A stretch of 64,000 nucleotides of DNA. It comes from Psococerastis gibbosa (lineage: Eukaryota > Arthropoda > Insecta > Psocodea > Psocidae). The position numbers and the translations under genes are program-made. The DNA is taken from positions 12,820,874 through 12,884,873 of the forward strand of contig OZ020490.1 of the NCBI GenBank assembly GCA_963971405.1. Reading direction: 5' to 3'. Positions 37,901 through 46,599 of this stretch are shown piece after piece; the first letter of the stretch is position 1; every line of letters begins with the position of its first letter. The notes below the pieces were generated by a model that saw only the letters and a program-made list of their open reading frames with translations, had not been told where the DNA came from and did no database searches.

Positions 37901-40900
37901 CTGTAGTCTATCAACGACCTGCTATCTCTTTAAAACCTACATTTTATCAGCAAGAAATTGTCACTCCTCGCCCGGTTGTTATTCAAAAACAATATGTAAC
38001 CCCAAAACCAATTATAATTCAACAAGCAGTTGTTACACCTAAGCCTATTGTATACCAACAAGAAATTTCTCCTGTTGTACAAGACAAGACGGTGATCTAT
38101 CAACGACCTGCAGTGTCTTTTAGGCCGACATTTTATCAGAAAGAAATTGTTACTCCACGCCCTGTCATACTACAACAGCAATATGTTACTCCGAAACCAT
38201 TCATTGTGCAACAAGAAGTTTTGGCACCAAAACCCATTGTTTATCAACAAGAAATTTCCCCCATAGTTACACCGAAACCAGTGGTTTTTGCTCAAACCGT
38301 CGTCACTCAGCGTCCTCTTGTGGCCCAACCTGTCCTCTATCAGCCTAAAATAGCGTCACCTAAGCCAGTGATTTATGAACAGCGCCAGCAAATTGTTACA
38401 CCTCGACCTGTAGCATATGAGCAAAAAGAAATTGTTTACAATCAGAATGTAGTATCACCTTCACCTATACCGATCCAACAAGTATTCCAGTATCCGACGG
38501 TCCACCAACAAAAAATTGTGCAAACCGTAACACCGCAACCATTTATAGTCCAGAAAGAAATTGCACAGCCGATAGTTACACCAAGACCTGCCGTATATAA
38601 ACAAAGTGTAGTAACAGCTCGACCTGTTGTGTACCAACAGCAATATTTACAACCTATTGTATCGCAAAAGACCGCTGAAGTTGTCCAACCTATTGTAACG
38701 CCTGAGCCTGTTGTGTATGAACAGAGATACCAATTACCAACAGTAACAACAAAACCAATTGCCTATCAACAAGAAATCGTACAACCAATTGTAACACCTC
38801 GGCCTGTTGTGTACCAACAGCACCATTTGCAACCTATTGTATCCCAAAAGACCGCTGAAGTTGTCCAACCTATTGTAACGCCTAAGCCTGTTGTGTATGA
38901 ACAGAGATACCAATTGCCAACAGTAACAACAAAACCAATTGCCTACCAACAAGAAATTGTGCAACCAATTGTAACACCTCGGCCTGTTGTGTACCAACAG
39001 CAGCATAAGTCAGCCGTAGTTACAGCTCAGCCGGTTGTATATCAACAGCAATATTTGCAACCTATTGTATCCCAAAAGACCGCTGAAATTGTTCAACCTA
39101 CCGTAACGCCTAAGCATGTTGTGTATGAACAGAGATACCAATTACCAACAGTAACAACAAAACCAATCATCTACCAACAAGAAATCGTGCAATCAATTGT
39201 AACACCTCGGCCTAAGCATAAGTCAGCCGTAGTTACAGCTCAGCCGGTTGTATATCAACAGCAATATTTGCAACCTACTGTATCCCAAAAGACCGCTGAA
39301 ATTGTTCAACCTATCGTAACGCCTAAGCCAATTGTGTATGAACAGAAATACCAATTGCCAACAGTCACTGCAAAACCAATCGTATACCAACAAGAAATCG
39401 TGCAACCAATTGTAACACCAAAGCCTGTTGTGTACCAACAGCAGTATAGGCCAACAGTAGTTACAGCTGGCCAAGTTGAATACCAGCAGCAACTTGTGCA
39501 GCCAATTGTTACGGAAAAAACAGTTGAAATTGTTCAACCGGTAGTGACTTCCAAGCCAGTAGTATACAAACAGCAATTCGTACAGCAGCAGTCAACAATT
39601 TATAAACAGACGCCAGTTGTGGCTCCTAAGCGTGTTGTTTACCAACAGCAATATCTTAAGGAAACACCAGTTGTTTATAAGCAACAAGCTGTCACACCAC
39701 AACCTGTCGTAGTGCAGCAATACGTAACACCCCAACCAGCAATATATCAACAAGAAATAGTGACGCCTAGACCAGTCGTTTATAGCCAAGAAGTAACGCC
39801 CAAAATCGCAATTTACGAAAGACGGCCTCCATCAACTCCAAAAGCTGTTCAGTATCAAGAAGTGTTTGGAATTAAAACTGTCCAACCCATAACTCCAATC
39901 ATCAAATATGAACAACCACAGTTTACTGTCACTCAGAGGCCTACAGCCAAAACATATGTAACGCCCTCACCAATTGCAGTTCAAGAGCAAACAAGTGGCT
40001 ACGTTTATGAAAAACCTCAGCAAATATTTCAGGAAGTAGTAACACCAAAACCCATCATTTACCAGCAGGAAATAATTCCACCTAAGCAACAAACAGTCAT
40101 TTACCAGAAGCAGCAAGAATTCATTGAAGTTCCCAAGCAACCAATTGTTTACGCTCAAAAAATAAAGAAAGTGCAACCAGTGAGTTACCCCAAACCAGTT
40201 TTCTATCAACAACAAACTTACGTAACTCCTAAACCAATTATAGTTCAACAAACTACACCCGCAACAGTCTTGTACCAACAAGAATATGTTCAGCCTCAAA
40301 TTACTTTGAAACGACAACGCACTAAAACAGTTAGACCCCTGATTTATCAACAAGAAACTCCTCGACCTTCTATAGTTGTTGAACCAGTTGCCCCTTATGT
40401 GCAGGAAACTTACAAACTGCAACCTGAAGTACAATACCAGACAAATGAGTACTTGCCACCAGTGGTACAAAAATCAAAACTTAAACTTAGAGGGAAAATA
40501 GAAACCACACCAAGGACTGTTTATGCTGAAAGCTACGAAGCTAATCCCGGTATTGCCGTCCTCCAGAAGGAGATCATTCAGCCTTTGGGCATTGTCACCA
40601 CTCAAGTCCCTATAGTTACTCAGTATAGGCAACAGTACAAACCAACCCCAATCGTCACATCGGAAGCGCCCATTTTCGTACAAGAGAATAGACAGACAGA
40701 CGGATATCATGCGATAAATTATAACGTACCGGTAACAGAAGGAAGCATATCCACACTAGCCAACCTTGAAATTCAGAGAGTTAAGCAATTTGACGTAACT
40801 ACAGCACGACCTGCTCAGCAATTCTATACCACAGGGCAGTTACAAGGAACCAATTATGAGCTTAATAATAACATCAATATTCCACCACCCTCTGATGAAT

Positions 40901-42864
40901 ACATTCTAAAAATACAATCTTCAACAGCAGAGCCAGTAACATCCACTAGATATACGGTCAAACCAAGAACAAGAGTCCGGGTAAGGCCAGTAACCACGAC
41001 TGAAGCCAGTAGAGAATACCTTCCACCATCGGAAGTGTCTGTGGCAGTATCGAAACCCTGCGAAGGAGACAAGAGCACTGGTAAAGCGACAATAGTATCT
41101 ATTGGTCAAGTTGATAAGGATGAAGTAGATGAGAAAAACTTAGATGTCATTCTAGACAAATATTCTGGGAAATACGGAGAACTCTCTGAAGATGATCAGA
41201 ACAAATTTGTCACTAAAGTAATTAAAGGGAATGGCCGTGGAACTATTAATGTTGGAAAAGAGCCAGAAGTTTCAACCGTTGGATACGAAATAACATCATC
41301 GAGGGCTAGATCACGAGGTCGTGCTGGTTCCAGAAAATTTGCTTCTACAACGACCAGCACTGATGGATATGAGACAGGAATTTCCTCAACAACTGAACAA
41401 TCTGAGGACGACAACACAGATACAGCAGATATTTCTTTGGCAACATTAGATTTGAAGAATTTGAAGGTGAAAAAGAATAAAAAGACAATTATTGTTGTAT
41501 CTCAAGTGAGCGATGCAAATCCCATACTTATTGGAAAACTTGCAGGACAGTGCAGTTGTGAATCGAACAAGGTAAGTCTAAGGAAGGGCAGTGGTCGCCG
41601 AGGCAATGCGAGACGTCTTCCAGAAAAAGGAAACGACAGTGGGGGAGACGATGACCAAGGCGGTAATCTTGACAATCCTGACAACAGTTATGACAATGGA
41701 AAAGGAAATCCAAGAGGACGGGGAAGCAAGAACAGGCGTCCTAATGACGATGAAGACAATGACGGTTATGAAGATGACTTTGGCAACGGCGGCAGCAATA
41801 GTGACACAAATTCCAATGAAAAACCAAGAGCACGAGATGGGTCCCAAGGTCGGGGATATGCTAATGGTACGGGTGGAAAGGGTCGGCGTCCCAATAACAG
41901 TGATAATGAGAACGGAATTGGAGCTTCAAGGTCTAACGCGAAACTTCCCAGCAATAGGCGCCAACGACCAGGTGCTAAATCACGTCCTGAAGACTCACAA
42001 ACCGGGGATGATGATGGCAACAACGGAGATGCTTTATATGCTCCTGAGATCAACGCTGCTTTAGGTTACAATGAAGACAGACCATTATTTGAACCTGCGT
42101 TGCAAAACATTGTAGGCAATGAAGCCACAACTCCGAACAACGACTTACCTGTCTACATTGGTTCGTATGGTGGTAGGAAATTCTCCAATAGGAAACAGCC
42201 GGCATATTTGGATAACATAGCCATTGAAGCTGGACCCGGAAGTCCTGGACAAATAAATGTGCAGATTTATGATGATAACGGCGTCCCTGTATCTGTGACA
42301 AGCAGTACAACAATCATTCCTGAAGTAACTCCTTCCATTTTGTTACCAATTGTGCCATCTAGCAATAGAAAAATCATCAGTGATATCCCTGATCAACTTC
42401 CTATTCGTCCTTCGGGTCGTCGTATCCCCAGTAGAAGCAAGGCAAGAAAACCATTCGTTGATGACACCAATCCCTTATTCTCTCCCATTCCTGCCGACGA
42501 GATAGCAAGCACTATTGATTATTCCAACGTTCGTCCACGGGACGGAGCAAACGACATCCCTAACGAATCCTCTGGTGAACCTTCTAGAAAGATCGCGGGC
42601 GCTGCTTTTGATAGATACGGCCCTGGTGGCTGGAGAAGCGCGGACGAAACGCTTCAAGGTAGCGTTGACTGTAAGAGACCCGGTCTTTTCCGTCATCCAA
42701 AATACTGCAATAAATTCTATGCTTGTAACTATGATTCTTGGAAGAAGAGGTACACCCTTCATGTTTTCAACTGTCCCGTTCACTTAGCATATGATAGTAA
42801 TATAGGTGCTTGTAACTGGCCTTCTAAGGGCCCTGCTTGTGCAGATGATAACTTACTGGTGTGA
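15347..42864 (+). CDS. Giant secreted chitinase-like (GH18, degraded active site) / CBM14 / repetitive matrix protein, 11 coding exons
   Basis: Coding exons: 15347-15425, 16611-16769, 28698-28933, 29747-30114, 30558-30666, 31305-31463, 32077-32199, 33231-33441, 34561-34699, 35674-35873, 35963-42864. Joined they give 8,685 nt, an exact multiple of three, about 2,894 residues, with compatible phases at every junction. Residues 1-27 form a hydrophobic signal peptide (start ATG has A at -3 and G at +4). Residues ~28-440 match GH18 chitinase blocks: an HIVCYYEG strand, a CTHLIF strand, FSGVELNFEF where active enzymes have the FDGxDxDWE motif, YIDYFTVPTH in place of MTYD, and GAAIFPIDSD near the end. 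Two catalytic Asp positions read Glu and Asn, so it is probably not a chitinase; chitin or glycan binding is more likely. CBM14 domains with six cysteines lie at ~514-574, ~590-649 and ~2831-2887. Between them lie 24-residue repeats (~740-1020), VTPKP/VYQQ repeats (~1203-2100) and an Arg/Gly/Asp-rich stretch (~2464-2613). Intron 6 uses a GC donor. Likely an extracellular matrix protein; I do not recognise a named orthologue. Confidence 0.88.
16153..16227 (+). repeat. (AAT)n microsatellite in intron 1
   Basis: About 25 uninterrupted AAT/ATA units. The poly-Asn reading frame across it is an artefact. Confidence 0.95.
17571..18002. mobile_element. Fold-back MITE, ~430 bp, in intron 2
   Basis: Ends are inverted (CGGCGCCCATTCCACATA-type), followed by inverted AAATTGAAGGACATTTCAA blocks. 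The interior matches part of 6590-6715 (CATAGAGTAAA, GGCGTCATGGGATAT). Confidence 0.75.
18425..18573. mobile_element. Fold-back MITE, ~149 bp
   Basis: Arms TTTGGCGGGGTTTCCACATACG and its inverse GTGGAAACCACGCC, with GTAGCAGACAT-type inner repeats. Family member of 18981-19340 and 23742-24019. Confidence 0.8.
18981..19340. mobile_element. Fold-back MITE interrupted by a SINE
   Basis: Arms begin TCTTTGGCGGCGTTTCCACA and end GTGGAAACCCCGCCTTTG. The SINE 19065-19267 sits in the loop between AGCAGACATT and AATGTCTGCT. Confidence 0.85.
19065..19267 (+). mobile_element. SINE family 1, short form, with 12-bp target duplication
   Basis: Starts TTAGCCGGCCGCCATACCAAG and ends in (ACT)n. It is bounded by the perfect 12-bp direct repeat TAGTATGTCTTT (19053-19064, 19268-19279), which shows insertion by retrotransposition. 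The target is the loop of a fold-back element. Confidence 0.9.
19978..20280 (-). mobile_element. Reverse-transcriptase tail fragment interrupted by a tRNA-type SINE piece
   Basis: The flanks match the 24061-24415 and 50062-50300 tails on the - strand. The middle (about 20005-20145) instead matches the SINE body also present at 22225-22445 (CCAACCTAGCGGAGTTAGGG, then CTTTACATGCCCTCC). The SINE therefore landed in an older retrotransposon copy. Confidence 0.55.
20806..20976. mobile_element. hAT-type MITE, 171 bp, in intron 2
   Basis: Inverted ends CAAGGCCGTAGCCA and TGGCTACGGCCTTG are perfect over 14 bp, with perfect octamer TGCCAACG at 20798-20805 and 20977-20984. Related right ends occur near 9753, 23062, 56861 and 62187. 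Confidence 0.92.
20985..21375 (+). mobile_element. SINE family 1, long form, in intron 2
   Basis: Starts GCCTTACCATGTTGAATCC and continues through GGTTCGGAATCCACTATAATC to AAAGCAGAAATGCTGAAAG and a CAA-repeat tail at 21360-21372. It abuts the hAT MITE ending at 20976-20984. Confidence 0.8.
21585..21773. repeat. Inverted duplication, ~75-bp arms
   Basis: CCAGTAGAATCC...TTCCAAACATTTCGTCAACAGC is mirrored by GCTGTTGACGAAACGCTTGGAA...ATTCTACTGG. One-arm relatives lie at 46480-46580 and 55700-55760. Confidence 0.75.
22225..22445 (-). mobile_element. tRNA-derived SINE (family 2), in intron 2
   Basis: The - strand begins GTCGGGACATGTACCGTAGTGG and includes GGTTCGAGTCC, a polymerase III box B match, then the body GGAGGGCATGTAAAGCAGGC and a (AATA)n-like tail at 22228-22245. 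Related copies: the head at 46266-46340, the body at 20005-20145 and 45300-45345, and a longer version at 55935-56185. Confidence 0.7.
22921..22961 (+). repeat. Poly-A tract, about 41 bp, in intron 2
   Basis: An uninterrupted A run. No clear retrotransposon is attached on its 5' side. Confidence 0.9.
23206..23380. mobile_element. hAT-type MITE, 175 bp, in intron 2
   Basis: Starts TAGGGACGGATCC and ends CATCCGTCCATG. The perfect octamer CTGACAAG flanks it (23198-23205, 23381-23388). The interior has a G run after the left end and a C run before the right end. Same family as 48113-48289, 57497-57657 and a copy at about 165-320. Confidence 0.9.
23742..24019. mobile_element. Nested palindromes, ~278 bp, in intron 2
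   Basis: The outer arms carry TATTCCACTGGTCAATATTC and its inverse at 23991-24012. The inner arms (about 23803-23940) are a near-perfect hairpin through ACACCGACGTCAATA and GACGTGGTAGCAGACAT. One fold-back element appears to sit within another. Confidence 0.8.
24061..24415 (-). mobile_element. Reverse-transcriptase tail fragment, in intron 2
   Basis: The - strand encodes NAEVLRRMDTVAELLLTVLKR, then KLTYFGHMMR, then the decayed GRRRTSWL...RAAVSKV block. Frame changes show it is dead. Confidence 0.75.
24450..24702. mobile_element. MITE with TA target sites, 253 bp
   Basis: Inverted ends ACTGGCCGGTCTTATGCCA and TGGCATAAGACCGGCCAAC, extended by GTGAACCAAGCG. TA flanks lie at 24448-24449 and 24703-24704, as for Tc1/mariner-like elements. 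Confidence 0.8.
29163..29282 (+). mobile_element. Retrotransposon 3' end with (GAA)n tail, in intron 3
   Basis: Second clear copy of the family seen at 13760-13890, 0.5 kb before exon 4 of the chitinase-like gene. It ends in AGAAGAAGAAGAT. Confidence 0.55.
29747..30114 (+). other. Exon 4: highly charged insertion within the GH18 domain
   Basis: This exon continues from the degraded catalytic strand and returns to a GH18-like strand near its end (NLILLRLSII). In between lies about 95 residues rich in Lys, Arg, Glu and Asp, with several di- and multibasic clusters (SKRD, LIKKKKS, KRTKRRE). In ordinary GH18 enzymes this interval is a compact loop region. The basic clusters resemble furin-type cleavage sites, so the GH18 part could be clipped in the secretory pathway; that is inference. 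Confidence 0.6.
30749..30946. mobile_element. Fold-back MITE, ~198 bp, in intron 5
   Basis: Arms AGGCGACAATTCCACC...AAATGAAGTAAATTCGC and inner GATAAGTTAAGTATCTAC are perfectly or nearly perfectly inverted. It begins 82 bp after exon 5. Confidence 0.8.
30962..31248. mobile_element. hAT-type MITE, 287 bp, in intron 5
   Basis: Begins CAGGGGCGTAAAG and ends CTTTACGCCTCTG. The perfect 8-bp duplication ATTGCATT lies at 30954-30961 and 31249-31256. It contains a long G then C run near its left end and no ORF. Its right end is 56 bp from exon 6. Confidence 0.9.
31305..32199 (+). other. Exons 6 and 7 with a GC-AG intron (31464-32076)
   Basis: Exon 6 ends AAG at 31461-31463 followed by GCAAGT, the typical strong context of a GC donor. 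Exon 7 begins after TTGCAG at 32077. The join is phase 0 and keeps the GH18-like reading frame open. The nearest alternative GT (in TACCGTATT, 31475-31483) would put exon 7 in another frame that reaches a stop before the exon ends. The GC donor is therefore the only reading I find that keeps the chain intact. Confidence 0.75.
31577..31720 (+). mobile_element. Truncated (TCTG)n-element copy in intron 6
   Basis: Has the left arm (CTTTCCAATTTG...AAGGAAAGCTTCGTGATGGTC) through the first TCTG repeats, then unrelated sequence. Confidence 0.7.
33581..33652 (-). tRNA. tRNA-like 72-nt sequence, probable SINE head or tRNA pseudogene
   Basis: On the - strand the ends GGGCTTG and CAAGCCC form a perfect 7-bp acceptor stem. 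ACGCC/GGCGT gives a 5-bp anticodon stem with loop CCGGTTA (anticodon would be GGT, Thr), and GTGGG TTCGAAT CCCGC forms the T arm. The D arm does not pair and the universal U33 is C. A partial second copy sits in the palindrome at 33797-34078. It lies in intron 8 of the chitinase-like gene. A functional tRNA is unlikely. Confidence 0.45.
33797..34078. repeat. Long palindrome (~108-bp arms) with a tRNA-like tip
   Basis: The left arm, about 33797-33905, and the right arm, about 33969-34078, are inverted copies with few mismatches (key blocks AACACTGTCATTAAATTAAC and GAGGTAACCTCCTCGTTATAACC). The 63-bp spacer is the 3' half of the tRNA-like unit at 33581-33652. It would fold into a long hairpin in the gene's pre-mRNA. 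Confidence 0.85.
34142..34383 (-). mobile_element. SINE family 1, short form, with 13-bp target duplication, in intron 8
   Basis: The - strand starts CCGGCCGCCTTACCAAG and ends in (ACT)n. It is flanked by the perfect direct repeat TAGAAAAGAAGTA (34129-34141 and 34384-34396). Confidence 0.9.
34561..36130 (+). other. Tandem CBM14 (peritrophin-A) chitin-binding domains across exons 9-11
   Basis: Two six-cysteine domains follow the GH18 region. The first spaces its cysteines 11, 5, 16, 12 and 11 residues apart, the second 12, 5, 17, 12 and 8. Both contain the aromatic positions and CPxGLxFD motif of CBM14 modules that bind chitin in peritrophic matrix and cuticle proteins. An intron interrupts each domain after its second cysteine or just past its first. 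The second finishes in exon 11 at the CEWPW motif, about 36097-36127, before the repeats begin. Confidence 0.9.
36400..37235 (+). repeat. Twelve tandem 72-bp (24-residue) coding repeats
   Basis: Each unit reads approximately STPSSFLVEDGGSKHRAEGA plus an aromatic pair. Units alternate between an EDGGSKHRAEGAAFY type and an ENGGNQHRGEGGAFY type, giving a 48-residue higher-order unit. The copies starting at 36691 and 36835 (144 bp apart) are nearly identical in DNA, which points to recent duplication or gene conversion. The last units lose the His-Arg-x-Glu-Gly core. Confidence 0.95.
37790..40480 (+). repeat. Val-Thr-Pro-Lys-Pro / Tyr-Gln-Gln low-complexity coding repeats
   Basis: About 900 residues made of roughly 10-12-residue units of the form IVTPKPVVYQQ, rich in Gln, Val, Pro, Thr and Tyr and almost free of Cys and Trp. 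Within 38640-39460 a longer unit (start marked by CAACCTATTGTATCCCAAAAG-like sequence at 38650, 38830, 39058 and 39271) is repeated with spacings of 180, 228 and 213 bp. The composition suggests an extended, cross-linkable (Tyr/Gln) or O-glycosylated polymer; the role is inferred. Confidence 0.93.
41571..42060 (+). other. Arg/Gly/Asp/Asn-rich charged segment of the giant protein
   Basis: After a short Cys motif (CSCESNK) the protein changes to about 150 residues dominated by Arg-Gly, Asp-Asp, Asn-Asp and Gly, with both signs of charge mixed. It differs sharply from the Gln/Tyr repeats before it. A sequence identical to a strong 5' splice site (AAG then GTAAGT) sits at its start, 41569-41577. 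The ORF stays open through it, so it is called coding. Confidence 0.7.
42664..42840 (+). other. C-terminal CBM14 chitin-binding domain
   Basis: Six cysteines spaced 11, 5, 15, 12 and 8 residues apart, with FRHPKYCNKFYAC and CNWPSKGPAC matching the CBM14 pattern. It ends seven residues before the stop codon TGA at 42862-42864. With the two N-terminal CBM14 domains it gives the long repetitive region chitin anchors at both ends. Confidence 0.92.
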
Positions 42865-43009
42865 TATTAATAATAATATTTATGCACCCCTTTAGGGTGA
42901 ATGTGCAGACTGAAAAATTCGTGCCTTACCTTGTAAAATCAATTAAATACTACAAAAGTACGGTACTCCACTTTATAAGTTGATTTAAAATTGGACAATT
43001 TCGGTTTCT

Positions 43010-43015
43010 AATAAA
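43010..43015 (+). terminator. Polyadenylation signal AATAAA for the chitinase-like gene
   Basis: A canonical AATAAA lies 146 nt after the stop codon. It is the first exact AATAAA on this strand after the coding region. Confidence 0.55.
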
Positions 43016-44895
43016 TTGTAAGCGTAAGTTAATTAGAAAACGTACTGTTTGTGATTTTGTGATAATGTGGCATATAATCTTGCACATTCTCCCTATCCCA
43101 AATTATGAAACTCTCTGGCAGCAAATAGTTTTTTTTTTTTTTTTTTAGATTTTAACCAAGTTACCATTGCCCATGTTTATTCGTGATAGGAAGAAAAACG
43201 TTGTATATTCTAGTCAGAAACCCTTCATTCCAACGTGCATGCACATAGCTATATACTATACAATATTGTAATCTTACAAAATTTGAATTTCTTACAGAAT
43301 ATTTTTTTATTGCTTTATTTTTTTACGGACAAAAAATGAGTGATAAGTTATAAGTAATACTCGTATATTCACCCTACCGGCTGTAATGTGGAATTCTCCG
43401 AGACCGAGTCACATCCATTTTTGTTGAAGAATTCCCCAAAATATTGAAATAAATAGGTAGTAAATGCTACTTGCTCATATGCATCCAATAAATCAATCAG
43501 CAAAATTCATAATAATAAGTACTAACTTCGTGAGTAAAAGGTAGACGTAACAGGTATGACCATGTGCTCTTTTTCATCTTTAAAGCCAAATACTTTCACT
43601 TATTAGCAAAATGAGCAAAAGTTGACGCTTATGTCACTTACACCTCATGGCCTCTAGACGCTTAAATTATACTAGATGTATAAGCGAAGTGAGACCTCAC
43701 TGTTGATAAATAAGGCGGCAGTGTCACATTTTGATCACATTTGGCTAGTGGTTTTAATATTTTGATCGTCATGTTCCTGAAAGTCCTAAAACTAACTGAA
43801 TAATAACATTCAAACCAAGTCATCATCCACTAACTCTTCCTATCACGAATTCTATATATTGTATTCTGTAGACAATTAAGTCGTACTTATTCTAATTTTC
43901 TTATTGTGTCGCTAGGCTAACTTACTTACAACTGAAAGAGCTATTAAATCTAAAATCTAAAGCAATTTACTACTTGGAAGTCCAAAGAAGAACTTCACGT
44001 AAAAACTCTTCTGAGTTTTGGACTTATATTCGGTGAGCCCCAATTTCTGTATATGCCTCAACCAGTTTTGACCTACATGAAATCGGTGGGAATATCCCCT
44101 TTCTTGTTTCAAAGACAAGTTTTGTACGGTTTGAACTTGTATATTAACTACCTAAGTACAGTAGTTGGGACTCAACAAGGCCGTAGCCAGAGAGGGTCCA
44201 GGGGGGTCCGTGACAAGGTAACCCAATGAGGATCTAAGTATCTGATAGAGGACCCCCTCTTTTCACCACTGCTTCATTTGGTATGTTGTGGTCAGCAACA
44301 CGTCCGGCAGCCACGTTGTTTCCTCTGTCGATGAAGGTACCCATTAGTGTTGGCCAGGCGGAAATAGTTGCCTATTATATTGACTTTTCTTTTTATAGTC
44401 TCTACCTAATTGCCTACTCATGATCTTAAAAACTAAAAGGGTTAGCCTAAGAAGTACGACTCTTCTCTTGTGATAGACTGTTACTAATAATCTAAAATTG
44501 CTGTCACGGTTTGCTCAAAATTACTACAAAATTAATTAAATATTCCCTAGTTACCAGAGATGAATTCTGTTGGCTGAAAATACTCTTAATGACAATTCTG
44601 TTCATATAATCGTATATTTTATCATATTGCCATTAGCCATCATTTTCATTCCATTATACCATGTAGCTTAAGTAGATTTAGTTAGGAATAATACAATTTA
44701 CATGTAATTTATTTTTAATTTACCATATCGTCTGAATTTTGTGTTTAAATATAAGAATTCAACTTATTATGCTTTGTTTCGCAAAATACAGCCTACATTG
44801 AAATTAGATTTAAGTACCATTAAGTTAAATTAAAATGGTAATTTATGTAAAATAAGAAATTGCGACAAGAGTTTGTCATATTCTGCAAATATGTA

Positions 44896-45238
44896 TAGTC
44901 CACGCCAAATGAGAAAAGTATGGACATGGAATGTTTTGATCCTGTGCAACACTGTAAAAATATTCTTTGCACAATTTTTGTTATGCATTGCATCCAATGC
45001 AAAAAGGTAACCCAAAATGGTGCAAGGAATATTTTTATAGTCCACGCAAAATGAGAAAAGTATGGACATGGAATGTTTTGATCCTGTGCAACACTGTAAA
45101 AATATTCTTTGCACAATTTTTGTTATGCATTGCATCCAAAGCAAAAAGGTAACCCAAAATGGTGCAAGGAATATTTTTACAGTGTTGGACAGGATCAAAA
45201 CGTTCCATGTCCATACTTTTCTCATTTCGCGTTGACTA
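44896..45238. mobile_element. Fold-back element with 142-bp direct duplication
   Basis: The unit TAGTCCACGCAAAATGAG...ATTTTTA occurs at 44896 and 45038 (142 bp apart). The end is an inverted copy of the first ~60 bp (CTCATTTCGCGTTGACTA). Confidence 0.8.
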
Positions 45239-46265
45239 CACATGAGAGCACAAACAAAGGGGTTCACGCGTACGGTTGTAATACATTTTCATTTTCAGGC
45301 CATGCACGGGAGGTTATGTAAAGCAGGCGGTCCCGGGACTTCCTTTTGGCCGTAAATTCACTATTTCGGTTCAGTAATAGACCAAAAACACCATTATTTA
45401 ATTTATTTATGACAATTTCATTACATTCAGCCATGTTTTTGCAGAATTTGACAGCTGTAGTCGCCATTATGAAATGCTCAAAGAAGTGTATAGGGAAATA
45501 ACCAATAATGTCTTCCCCAATCTTTTTTTTTTTTCAATTTTCATGAACATTTGAAAAAAAACTAAGATTCCAGCAATTCACTTTAAAAAAAAAAGCACAT
45601 TAGGCCCAAATAGAATTTCATGTTTCAATTACTATTTCGCACGGATTCCAATCCGGTTAATTTGTGCCTTTAGTATTACGAGAACAGTTAGCTCACAAAT
45701 GAATTAACCAACACCCAATAGAATAGAAATATCTCTAAATATTAAGTTGATATTCTTATCTGTACTGATATTATACTGAACATCGTTAGGTGCTGCGCCA
45801 TGCGTGTATTATTGTTTTATAGTTCGCTGTTTAAAATGTAGGTGTCTTAAAGTAGGCTATTTTTCTCATTAAACCATCCATCTTTCAGAAAATAAAGCTG
45901 TACATTTATTCACCCTATGGCCTTTTCTCTAAAAGTTACAATATTAAGGTCGACATCGACATCACATATCGACATTAAGGAAGATTAAGGAAGAATAAAA
46001 TACCACTATCATATGAGGAGCTTGGTTAAATACGTGGCCAACTCCGTTTCTTCACAAAATGGGGTTTTGATCCGACCTTGCAGAAAATTTTAATGTCCAA
46101 TTGCACATTGTAATATAAAGTGAGAAAAGCAGCCAGATTTCGCAAAAAAGCGCTGAAAAGTCTAGGGTTAGTTATAAACTAAATACGAAATTTTCAACAG
46201 AAAATCCGCTCTCCTGAAAAATTCTACAACTTGGCATTTGTAAACAGCCTCCTCATATACTGTAT

Positions 46266-46340
46266 GTCGGGACATGTAGAGTTGTGGTACGGACTCTGAC
46301 TTTCACCCGAAAGGTTGCTGGTTCAAGTCCCACACTGGCT
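46266..46340 (+). mobile_element. tRNA-like head of SINE family 2
   Basis: GTCGGGACATGTAGAGTTG contains a box A-like part and GGTTCAAGTCC is a box B match, spaced as in a tRNA. No paired acceptor stem is convincing, so it is SINE rather than a tRNA gene. Confidence 0.6.
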
Positions 46341-46599
46341 ACATCTTCTAGCCAGAATGTGTGGAGACGAGTCAGAAACTAAAACACACATCCTGACCGC
46401 ATGCACAGCTTTCTGGTGGGAAAGGATGGAGTGTTTTGAACAGGCGTTTCCCGATAGCGCCACAATAAAGAACAGCAAGTAACGAAGCAGTAGAATCCGG
46501 TATGATAGGCCGTGGCCGTTCTGAAAGCGTCCTTCCAAACGTTTCGTCATCATCTGCGGTCAACATCATCAGTGGAACAATGGACAGATATGAACTAAT

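Noticed and set aside
38461-39789. Long antisense ORFs rich in Leu, Asn and Tyr
   Set aside because: They are complements of the Gln/Tyr/Pro repeats and have no independent support.
36037-42864. Treating the large ORF as a stand-alone gene starting at an internal ATG
   Set aside because: That ATG is in the middle of a CBM14 domain; upstream exons complete the domain with matching phases.
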